Part shown: piece by piece, positions 38,395 to 49,600 of the stretch | Numbering within the stretch: the first letter of the stretch is position 1 | How the letters are laid out: each line of letters starts with the position of its first letter | Assembly: GCA_031761405.1 (NCBI GenBank) | Contig: JASEVX010000353.1 | Span: 62,001 to 126,000, forward strand | Source: Serripes groenlandicus | Taxonomy: Eukaryota > Mollusca > Bivalvia > Cardiida > Cardiidae | DNA: 64,000 bases | Direction of reading: 5' to 3' | Program-made: the position numbers and the translations under genes | The notes under the pieces: model-generated | What the model was told of the DNA's origin: nothing | The model's database searches: none | Seen by the model: the letters and a program-made list of their open reading frames with translations, nothing else

Positions 38395-39690
38395 TACGGG
38401 GATTCAGCTATGCTGAATACCTCCGTATATTGTCATGCCCACAATACGGAAATACGGCTGTCGTGCAGCGTCGATGATGATTTATGACGTTGTTTACCCT
38501 CGCGCTCGGCAATAATGCCATTTGGCGAGCAGCTATCCTTTATCTCAATATTTAATTTGATTTCAATTAGCAGACTTTTTTTTTTTTTTTTTTTGCAGAT
38601 TATTCTTATATTTATTGTGTCTCGTGCAGCGTCAATATTTCCCCCTTGTTTTAAACACTCTACAGGCTACATTTTGCATCGGATCTTCATGAAAGTTTAT
38701 CAGAACTTTCATCTCCTTCAAATCTTTGACAAGTTCGAAACTGGGCCATTTGAGGTCAAAAACTAGGTCACTAGGTCAAATTGAAGGGACATCTTGTTCA
38801 CACTCTAGAGGCCACATTTTCAACTTGAGCATGTTGAAACTTTATCAGAATGTTTGTCTTGATGATGTAAGTCAAGTTTGAACATGAGTCATGTCGGGTC
38901 AAAAGGTAAGTCACTAGGTCAAATTGAAGGAAAAGCTTGTTAACACACTAGAGGCCGCAATTTTTACCAAGGCAGCTTAACATTTGGTCAGAATGTTCAT
39001 CTAAATGATATCTAGGCCAAGTTCGAATATGGGTCAAGCCGGTTCAAAAACAAGGTCACTAGGCCACATTGAATGGAATTTTTTTTAACACTCTAGAGGC
39101 CTTATTTTCAACTTGAGCATGTTGAAACTTTATCAGAATGTATGTCTTGATGATATGTAGGTCAAGTTTGAACATGGGTTATGATGGGTCAAAATGTAGG
39201 TCACTAGGTCAAATTGAAGGTAAAGCTTGTTAACACTATAGAGGCTGCAATTTTTAATTCAACAGTTTGAAATTTTGTCATAATGTTTGTATTAATGATA
39301 TCCAGGTCATGTTTGAATATGGGTTACATTTGGTCAGAAACTAGGCCAAATTGAAGGAAAATCTTGTTAACTCTGTAGAAGCATCTTTTTTGGATACAGC
39401 AGCCTGAAAGTTGGTCAGAATTCTATCAAAATTATATCTAGGTCAAATTTGAATATGGGTCATGCCGGATTAAAAACTAGGTCACTAGGCCAAATTGAAG
39501 GAAAATCTTGTTAACACTCTGGATACTTCATTTTTAGCTTAAGCATTTTGAAACTTTGTCAGAATGTTTTTTTCTTGATGATATCTAGGTCAAGTTCTAA
39601 CATGGGTCATGTTGGGTCAAAAAGTAGGTCACTAGGTCAAATTGAAGGAAAATCTTGTTAACACTCTAGAGCCAACATCCCCGCATTTTA
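38395..39690 (-). mobile_element. Rearranged pearl-family array in reverse orientation
   Basis: From about 38660 to 39670 the minus strand carries units of the 145-bp family (CTAGTGACCTA, CAAGATTTTCCTTCAATTTG reversed). The left side has a different terminal hairpin, CGGGGATTCAGCTATGCTGAATACCTCCG, at about 38398-38426, suggesting a chimera. No ACAAG end was found at the right edge. Confidence 0.6.
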
Positions 39691-39707
39691 GTACTTTTAG
39701 TACTTTG

Positions 39708-39929
39708 ATTTTTATATTGTTGTTTAATGCAGCTTTCAACAATATTTCCGTTATATCATGGTGACAGTTCACTTATTCATGATCCCTGGGTAAACAAACC
39801 AGTACTCAGCTAGAAAATGTGCCTTGCGCAAAGGCACTCCACCATGACCATCGTGCTACGACTGGGGATCGAACCCAAGATGCCCAGTTTCAAATTCCTG
39901 ACACTAACCATTCGACCACAGAGGATTCC
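39708..39929 (-). mobile_element. tRNA-headed SINE (same family), intergenic
   Basis: Minus strand GGAATCCTCTGTGGTCGAAT ... GGGTTCGATCCCC ... AACAATATAAAAATC. It adjoins the reversed pearl-family array. Confidence 0.78.
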
Positions 39930-40108
39930 TGACATCATTGTAAAACTCACGTTCCATGAGCTTTACGTAAAGCAATTGCACTAACAGCTTGTATTAATAA
40001 TTAGTTACAACCATTTAGCGTGAAGCCTTTGCTTCAACATTCTTGTGACAACGACATACAAAGATTAGTCTGTGCTGTGCTTCCCTTCAGTATGATCTGA
40101 CTATACCC

Positions 40109-40312
40109 TTAACCCTTTCCCTCATATAGACGCTTTTTGAAAACATAGTGACAAAAGAAGAAATTGCTCAAAACAAGCAATTTCTCCTTTTTCCACAATG
40201 TTTTCCACTTTTAGTCATAGGTTATCCATTCAATTATAGAGATTTTCTACTTTTTGACAAAATATGTTCAAAGTCGTCTGCTGCAGAATTGTCGTATGAG
40301 GAAAAGGGTTAA
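40109..40312. mobile_element. piggyBac-like MITE copy with an internal deletion
   Basis: TTAACCCTTTCCCTCATATA to GAAAAGGGTTAA. The left CTGCAGCAGAC arm is deleted while the right GTCTGCTGCAG arm is kept, so the outer hairpin is lopsided. Intergenic. Confidence 0.85.
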
Positions 40313-40510
40313 TGCCATCTAGTAATACAATAGATCATGATGCTGAAAATGACTACCAATACTTTTGCACAAGTCCGCAATTAGAGTCCTTATTGCATAT
40401 AAGTTATTGTGACACAAAGGGGTATCACATCGTATATCAAAATGTCCTTCGAGTTGTGTTTTTCCATTTCATTACTACAGAGTATATTGTCTAAGAAACA
40501 AACAAATAAC

Positions 40511-40742
40511 AATTAACCCTTTCCCTCATATAGACCCTTTCTGACGCCTCTGCAGCAAACGGCTTTTTGAAAACATAGTGACAAAAGAAGAAATTGCACT
40601 AAACGAGCAATTTCTCCTTTTTCCACAATGTTTTCCACTTTTTGTCATAGGTTATCCATTCAATTATAGAGATTTTCTATGTTTTGACAAAATACGTTCA
40701 AAGTCGTCTGCTGCAGAATTGTCGTATGAGGGAAAGGGTTAA
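40511..40742. mobile_element. piggyBac-like MITE copy (near-consensus)
   Basis: Full-length, 232 bp including both TTAA; ends CCCTTTCCCTCATA and TATGAGGGAAAGGG are perfect inverted repeats. It lies about 200 bp from the previous copy in the same orientation. Confidence 0.9.
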
Positions 40743-41689
40743 GCCACATCAAAAAGCCTGCCCAACTCACTCTCTGAGTTATGTCTACTGTACATGTTTC
40801 ATGTCTGTCCACCTCCTTCGAAACAGCCTGCTCGATCACTAGTCTCTCCCAATATGTTTGCTCTCATACTTCTGAACAGACAGGGTCACCTTGATAACAT
40901 TGTGACGTAAATATTCAGGCATGTAGATGCCGTCAGTAGCATGTGCGAAGCATGCATGCAGGTTGATATTGTGTTACATTTTGAAGTCTTCAAATGTAGT
41001 TTATTGTATGACATGACCCAGTTCTTGTACACTGTGACCTATCGTATTACCAATATAAACCTCATCCAAGGACAGATGTATATTATTTTTATGACTTTAT
41101 TTTAACTACATTTCCTTCATGAAAATATACAAGAAGATATAACTGTCACAAATCAAATTTGGTGATAACCATTTGTATGTCATGAAATTAATGCTTGCAA
41201 TTTGTCAAAGATTATGTCAATATTGTCAAGTAGTATCAAAAGTGGAAGTCAGGATAAACAACACCAAATAAGGTACAAACAGATGTCTTTATTGTGAATC
41301 AAAAACTTCGCTGTACAAATACAAACCGCCACCTTCCCCTTCCATTTCCAACTAGCAGACAAATTTTGACATATCTGCAGCAGACGATTTTTTAAAACAT
41401 TGTGTCAAAAGAAATGAACAATATCTCCTTTTGTCAGAATGTTTGCAACTCTATTCCATAAGATATTTTCACTCAGAGATTTTTCATACTTTTGCCTAGA
41501 TGTTTTCAAAGTCGTCTGCTGCAGATCTATTGTTTGTGGTGAAGGGTAAGCATGCTACCCAATAGACTATTCTCCGACTCTTCGCAATTAAAAGCGACTG
41601 AGAGCGAGAGTTATCCACAGACAGCACAGCTCTCATGGAGATGGATCAAATACAAACTTAGCACGAAGTCTCATAGTATGTGACCTTGA

Positions 41690-41890
41690 CCTCACCAGAG
41701 GACAAGATAAGAAGGAGTTTTCTGGTCTTTTCCCATCTATATTTCTCAACCAAACCATATGGTATGGGTACTAAAAAAAAAAATCATCGCACTGAGTAAA
41801 TTCTTTTGATTACCCACAACATAGTGTTTGATTGTCAAATAAGGGTTTTGGAATAAGAAATAGTCATCTTATCTTGAGCTCTGCCTCAAA
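41690..41890. repeat. Second well-preserved copy of the GTGGGTAC repeat family
   Basis: Shares with 16655-16858 the order of GGTCTTTTCC, TATGGTATGGGTACT, TTACCCACAACATAG, TCAAATAAGGGTTTTGGAAT and CTTATCTTGAGCTCTGC. Intergenic here. Confidence 0.6.
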
Positions 41891-42926
41891 CTATTCTAAA
41901 AAAAGAAACTAGTCCATTTAAAACAAAATTAATACAAAATATACAAATGTGTTCCCTGCAACTGAGATACACCCAATGATGCTGTATACATGACAGATAT
42001 GGCGCGGATGATTTCAGACCCAACGATGATCAACGACAGAAATGATGGTGATGATTTCAGACCCAATAATGCTGATTAACAAAATCGGTGGTGATGGTTT
42101 AAGACTTATATATCTATCCAAAGTCGAAATTAGAAAGAAATCCATTAAGATGTAAGTAAAATAACCAGTCTGCGAAAGAACAAAAAATATAAAATCAGGA
42201 CACAGATGCAAATTTGACCTCGTTTAATTGTTTGTATCAGGAATGTATCAACAGTCTACTGTAATTTTAAAAGGGTAGACAATATTGGTCAATCAGGCAA
42301 AGAATATAATGGAAAACTTGAATTTGATACACACATTAACTGATCCTATCTTAAACAGATTCTTAAAAATGGAGAAAAGGATATAAAATATGTTTGCCCT
42401 TTCCCCTTGCAGACACATATATATAGAGATGTTCTATATTTTTGCATTCATGTTTTTAGTCGTCTGCGGCAGATTTCTTGTATGTGGGAACTTCCCCTTT
42501 TTTCATAAATATTTACAATTACATGTATGTTTTTAAACTTTGCACTTCAAACTTTCAAGTTGTTACATTTTTTACTTCATATATTTCATAGCAGAAGATT
42601 CTAAAATAATTTAAGAGTATTAGATACATAATCTAAAATACAAATTAATATAATAATACAAATAACAACAATTTTTTAATAGCTAGGTCTAAAAACTTGC
42701 TCACAAATTTCTAATACTTATCTACTATTATTTAGCAAGCACCAAGACAATAACAACTTAAGTACAAAATTCTTTGAAATTTGGTTTCATACTTTCCTTT
42801 GAGAGTTTTCACTACCAGCATAACTGGTATAACACAAATCAGCCCAACTACTGGCAACCAATCAACATGGCTTGATTGAATCTGATAGACGGTCACCCAA
42901 GGAACATTTCCATGAATTTATTTAAG

Positions 42927-43334
42927 CAAAAGGGGCCATGATGGCCCTATATCGCTCACCTGATTTAATAGAACTTCAATAGTTTTCAAAGTTTTTACTC
43001 TATACATATAAGAAAAATAAGCAACCCCCCTGGTGGCCATGTTTTTCAACAGATCAGAATAAATTGAACAACCTTGGTAGAGGGTTACACAAGGAGCATT
43101 TGTGCCAAATTATTTTCAAATTGGGCCAGTGATTTAGTACAAGAAGATTTTTTTTAAGTTTTCACTATATTACATATAAAGAAAACAAGCCCAAGTTATT
43201 TTGAAATCAGTCCATTGGTTTAGTAGGAGAAGTCATTTGTAGGAAATTGTTAACAGACGTACGTACAGACGACTACCACGGACGGCGAGTCATTACAAGA
43301 GCTTACCTCGCACTTCTTGCTAAGGTGAGCTTAA
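42927..43334 (+). mobile_element. HINE-like element, short family with CTGGTGGCC core
   Basis: Left end AAAAGGGGCCATGATGGCCC, then TCGCTCACCTGA; right end CTTACCTCGCACTTCTTGCTAAGGTGAGCTT, the same terminal frame as the pearl-family copies. The internal sequence (CATATAAGAAAAATAAGCAA, CCTGGTGGCCATG) belongs to another family. No tandem array. Confidence 0.7.
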
Positions 43335-43678
43335 AGGGGCCATGAAGATTTAGGAATTTGATAGAGGTCATTTAGAGGATGCTAAGTATGAAGTGTCATT
43401 CCAATTGGCCCAGTGATTACAGAGAAGTCACTTGAAGCCAAAAGTTATTGCACTCACCGACTCACACACAACAGACAATTCACCATGATATAAGCTGGAC
43501 TGGCTTTTAGCCAGTAGAACTACAAATGGGCATTATCAACAAATTAAGATGAAAGAACATGAAATACAGCCACTGCTTTAAGAAAGTACTGATTTCTTTT
43601 CCCAAATTTACAATTTTCAATTTGTATGGCTTATGAGAGGTTGAGCTGCAAAGACAATCATTTTTTTCAGAAACAAAT

Positions 43679-46600
43679 CTATGCTATGTTTAACAGCCAT
43701 TCTGCTACTTGGCTCAGATCGGCCTCATCCTCCGGTGTTTTTCCCTGAGCACTACACTCTACGAAGTCTACTTTAATAGGTTTAATGTCACTAAACGTGA
43801 AGTCTTTGTTTCTTTTCCCTAAATATGTGTTTTTGTTTCCGGAGGACATATCTTGTAAAGCTGCCGACTTGGTCACTCTCACAGTATTCCTAAAATAAAA
43901 ACGACATTATTAACACTCTAGATAAGGTGAGTACCGTATATCCGCGGCCATAAGTCGAATTTTTGAGACTCAAATTTTGGCGTTGAAGCAGGGACTCGAC
44001 TTATGACTGAATGACAATCTCTCCTAAGGCTATATTTTACACACGACAAACAGTTTTAGGGCTAATGCAAGTCGGTTGTAACTACAGCCTATTCCAGGAG
44101 AAATTACAACCGTTTTGCATATAACCATCAAGTTGTCCAGAGGTACCTCATTGTAAATTGTGTGTACAGTACAGTTACTACCACGTATTTGTAACTTTAA
44201 ATGCAGATGTAGCAGACAGTGTTGGAAAACGTTGTGAGAAATAGAGGGTAACATCCCAGTTCGTCTAATCCCATTTCGTCTACAGTTTTTTGTCCCATTT
44301 CGTCTACACTCTTGTTCCCATGTCGTCTACTGTCCATAAAATGAATATACATAGATATGTCTATGGAGATTTCCATTTCATCTTACATTGACCTTTCTTA
44401 AATCAATTATAAATCTTGGTGTGAAAACTTTAAGCAATTACTGCTTTTAATTAATGTTAATTAAGTTTTGAACAAACTGCTGATCATCTTTTAATTAAGA
44501 AGTTTAAAACTTTAAGCAATTACCTTTGATCTGTATTGTTAATTGTTATGAACTTTGTGTTTCTTTTGTTTACAGCCTTCGGACTTTGTACATAATGTAG
44601 ACTAAGACTGGCTGAATGCCATGAGTCCCTTAAAGTAATTGCGACATTCCAATATAATCATATAAAAATTATCAAAAATAGAACGATAAAAACACGATGT
44701 ATGTATAACCCACATATGTTAAACAAAATATGTCCGTCTTATTGAATTTGTCTGTCTCATTAATCTAAGTGTAGACGAAATGGCACCGGGGTGTAAATTG
44801 GTTGTAGACGAAATGGGACAAATTGCAAAAAGTGTAGACGAAATGGGATTAGACGAATTGGGATTAGACGAAATGGGATTAAACCAAATAGAGATACTGC
44901 TTTTTATCAGCGATGCATCCTTTCCTTAAAATGTATCTAGTTTCAAAGCCGTAAACAAAGGAAAAATAAATATCGTACCCTTTAAAATCCTTTTTAATTC
45001 AAAGTTAATTTGTCCAATTTAAAGAAAATGTAGTAATTTCTCCTTTTGTCAGAGCTCTATCAAGAGAAGTCTGCTGCAGATGCGTATAAATGCATGTGAA
45101 AATGGGTAAGAGTGAAATCTATATAGACCTTTATTTCCGCAAACCATTTTCCCCAACAAATGAGCTACGTCATAAAAAAAGAGTACGTGCAGTTTAATCA
45201 CACAAGTATTACTAAGCTAATAGGATCGTAGAATTAACATTGATTTATATGGGTGTTTTTCATTTGTCGCGTCTCAATCCCAGCTGGTAAATTAGTGACG
45301 TCATTTATTTGAGCCCTGTGTTTTTCACGCGACAAACAGTTTAGTTATAGGGCTAATGCAAGTCGGTTGTAACTACAGCCTGTTCCAGGGGAAATTACAA
45401 CCGTTTGCATATAACTATAGAGTCCAAACTTCTTTCCATAGACCTTTACAACCCTTGTCTTCACCTCTCTGTGAATTACACACACTTTTAATAAACTTCG
45501 TCAATGCAATAACTCATTCCTGTGTTTGTTTTACTTTTAACTAATCATTTTTTGAAATCATTGAAAGGATTAATTTTCATGTGTGAAATCGGACAAATGT
45601 GTCTTAATGGTTGACATCGACAAAACCCTTTGTTCGAGTTTTGCGCTTTTAAATTTGGACTAGTTATAGTTGGTTTGGCTTATTTGGATTTATAAAATCA
45701 GGTTTGTGCATTATTATCATAATGTATCATTATCCAGTTTTACATCGAGAACCATGTTTTTTTGAATTTTTTGCCGAATTTTTTAAAAAGTCGACCCCCG
45801 ACTTATGGCTGGGAGTAACCTCAAAACCGCCGAAATTGGGGTCAAACTGGACCCTCGACTTATGGCCGCGGATATACGGTACATGTATTTAAAATTAAAG
45901 ACCCTTATTTGATGCTCAAAACCCTCAAAACAACATTTGGTAAACTCTTCATTATCTAGTCATTTGATTATTTTTTTAAATGTGTTTGTTAATTTGCTAT
46001 AAAGTTCAAAAGTGTTTTTAACTATTCTTTAAAAAAAAAATCTGTTATATTTTGCATTCACTTGGTATGTTACCATTAATACTGGTCCATTTACCTTGAC
46101 ACCAGTGAGTCAGTAGTAATGCTAACCCTGAAACTAAGATCGTCAAGGATAAAAACTTGAAAAGCCATTACAATAACTTTTTATAGACTTTGATCTGACC
46201 AGGGATCAAACACATAACCTCGTGCACTGAGGCAGTCATTACTGATTTTTTTCTAAAGTAACTGATTCTTTGCCTACATATTTTGTCAAAAGATTGAATT
46301 ACATGTAATCACATTAAGCCTTTCCCACATATCACAAATCTGCAAAAGATTTTCAATAAGTCAAAAATATGAGAAGTCTGTATAAATGAAAACATTTTGG
46401 CAAGAGGAGAATTTGCTTATGATGATCAGTTTTTCCTTTTTCCTCAATGTATTTAAAACGCCTCTGCTACAAAGGCATCAGAACGTGTTAAAAAAGACAT
46501 TATTCAGTAAATGCTCTTTAATACAAGAGCGCCAAATGTCACAAAATACGCCCGTCCTGTTTTTTTGAGACCAAGTATAGTGATGATTGTTTGTACATCA

Positions 46601-49600
46601 GCCAAACTTACAGAGCAGACACTGTTAGAACAGTTTTGGCCATTTCGAGGGACATAATTTTGTAGTGACTAAGATAATGTTGTAAGTTATCAAACCTGAC
46701 CAAGATATTCTGCCCATCAACATATTGTCTAAATTTGGTGATGATCGGATAAAGGCTTCAAAAGATATTTAGCTGACAATACCAATTTTAGGGAATTTCT
46801 ATAATTAAAGGGATATAACTCTCTATCGACTGGAGCAATATGGCTAGTTATCGAACCAAATTTGGTGATTATTGGACAAAGGCTCTTAAAGTTATTGAGC
46901 TAACAAGACCAATTTTAGGTAATTTCTATAATTGAAGAGCGATAACTCTTGATTGACTGAAGCGAAATGGCTAGTTATCGAACTTATCTGAGATATTATG
47001 CCAATACACATTCTGACTAAATTTGGTGATGATTGAACAAAGGCTTCTAAATTTATTGGGCTGACAAGACTAATCTTAGGTAATTTCTATAATTAAAGGG
47101 CAATAACTCTTGATTCACTAAAGTGATATGGCTAGTTATCGAACTTGTTCGAGATATTATGCCAATACACATTCTGACCAAATTTGGTGATGATTGGATA
47201 AAGGCTTCTGAAGTTATTGAGCTGACAAGACCAATTTTAGGTAATTTCTATAATTAAAGGGCGATAACTCTTTATTGACTAAAGCGATATGGCTAGTTAT
47301 CGAACTTTTCCGAGATATTATGCCAATACACATTCTGAGTAAATTTGATGATGGTTGGACAAAGGCTTCTAAAGTTATTGAATGAATGAATGAATGTATA
47401 TTGTTTTATGGCGCATTGACAGCAAAGGTCATTTAGCGCGCAATTAAATTTAATTATTCACGATCCCTGGGTAAACAAGCCAGTACTAGGCTAGAAAATG
47501 TGCCTTGCCCAAGGGCACTCCACCATGACCGTAGTGCCGCGACTGGGGATCGAACCCGGGACACCCGGTTTCGAAATCCCCATCGCTAGCCACTCGACCA
47601 CGGCGGATTCCTCTCTAAAGTTATTGAGCTGGCAAGACCAATTTTGGGTAATTTCTATAATTAAGGGCGAAAACTCTTGATTGACTAAAGCGATATGGCT
47701 AGTTATCGAACTTGTCCAAGATATTATCCAAATACACATTCTGAATAAATTTGGTGATGATTGGACAAAGGCTTCTAAAGTTATTGAGCCGACAACATAC
47801 TGGACGCCGCAGGTAAAACTATAATACGATCCGTTTTTTCAAAACGGGCATATAATAAGTTAATGTTTCATTAGAGGCCTTGATGTGAAGTCGTCTGCTG
47901 CAGAATTGTCGTATGAGGGAAAGGGTTAAACCTCTGAAGCAGACACCTTTTGGTGGGAAAGGAAGAAGTGCTCATATTCCCGGGAGTCATAATGTATTAT
48001 GAGCAATCTCCCCTTTTGAACATTATTAAAAATCCTCTTTTCATTTAACCCTTTCCCTCATACGACAATTCTGCAGCAGACGACTTTGAACATATTTTGT
48101 CAAAAAATAGAAAATCTCTATAATTGAATGGATAACCTATGACGAAAAGTGGAAAACATTGTGTCAAAAGGAGAAATTGCTCGTTTTGAGCAAAGTTCTT
48201 CTTTTGTCACTATGTTTTCAAACAGCTGCCTGCTGCAGAGATGTCAGAAAGTGTCTATATGAGGGACAGGGTTATAGAGATTTCTGCGTAGCTTTTTTCA
48301 GTGCTGTCTGTCACATACTAGTTGTATGTTAGAATTCCAACTTTCAAGTGTCTTGTTCTTTTCGTAACAGCCCACCTTTGTGATAAATTAATAAGAACCT
48401 TTACAAATTCACACTACTGGGTACTCACATTTCTTTCTCAAGTTGATTCTGTATAACCTTGGCACCCTTTGAGAAGGTCAAGTCCTGTTTATTGCAGGCT
48501 ATTAATACTGGAGGGGCATTTGATGAGATCTTACTGTCACTTAAAACTGTGTACAAATACCTGTGAATAAAGAACAGAGGTGTTGTTTGTATAAACGGCT
48601 ACATCAGATGGTAAGGTTTCCATCAGTAGAACTTTTCACAGTGTTTTCATTCATTTAACATGACTTGCATCCTATTGAGAATTTCTTTTTAAACTTTTTT
48701 GTTTGATCATTCTAATTTATTAAGTATGTTAAAATAACAATTTTACATCAAATTCATCTCTTTCTATTAGGAAAGAAGTCACACAGTTAGTTACACTTAT
48801 GATATACAGAGCTCTAGATCGGGGATTTGTTAAAGTTTTAAAATCCTTATTTGAGCCTGAAACCCTATAATTGTGAGTACCCACAACATAGGTTTGGTTG
48901 TGTCTAAAAGAGATATTGCGGGGAAAAGACTAGTTAATGCTCCCATTTCTAGTCCTCTGAGTAAAAGTTAACCCTTTCCCTCATACGACAATTCTGCAGC
49001 AGACGACTTTGAACATATCTTGACAAAACATAGAAAATCTCTATAATTGAATGGATAACATATGATTAAAAGTGGAAAACATTGTGACAAAAGGAGAAAT
49101 TGCTTGTTTTGAGCAATTTCTTCTTTTGTCACTATGTTTTCAAAAAGCCGTCTGCTGCAGAGGCGTCAGAAAGCATCTATATGAGGGAAAGGGTTAATTT
49201 AAGTGAAAGAATTATTCAAGGTATATATATAGTATAGATAACTTACTCTCCAATATCTTTGATGTCTTTCTGTACACTTGAACTGTCAACAATAAATATG
49301 ATACCCCTGTAATGGTAAAGAAAAACATTTAAACAAGAGGACCACGATTGTTGTACATGGCTCACCTGGTGTTATAGAACTTTTATATTCTATACATATA
49401 AAGAAATTGAGACCCATCCCTTTGGTGGTCCTAATTTTTGAACAATCTTGGCAGAGGGTCACCCAAGGGGCATTTGTTCCAAACCGTTTTTTAAATTGGG
49501 CCAGTACTTTTGTACAAAAGAATAAAGATTTTAGTATATACACTTGAGAACAAACTGCCAACAACCTGGCAACCACGTTTTTCAATGGATCAGATCAATG

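Larger units (their letters stand above)
36659..43678. other. Intergenic region between SRPRB (3' end) and VWA8 (5' end)
   Basis: Both genes run leftwards, so this holds SRPRB 3' flank and VWA8 promoter. Contents: a MITE at about 36911-37140 split by a SINE tail, diverged HINE-type sequence at about 37603-37930, a reversed pearl array, a SINE, two near-consensus MITEs, a GTGGGTAC-repeat copy and a short HINE-like element. TTACGTGAC near 36755 resembles a CRE/E-box site upstream of VWA8. No gene was recognised. Confidence 0.6.
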
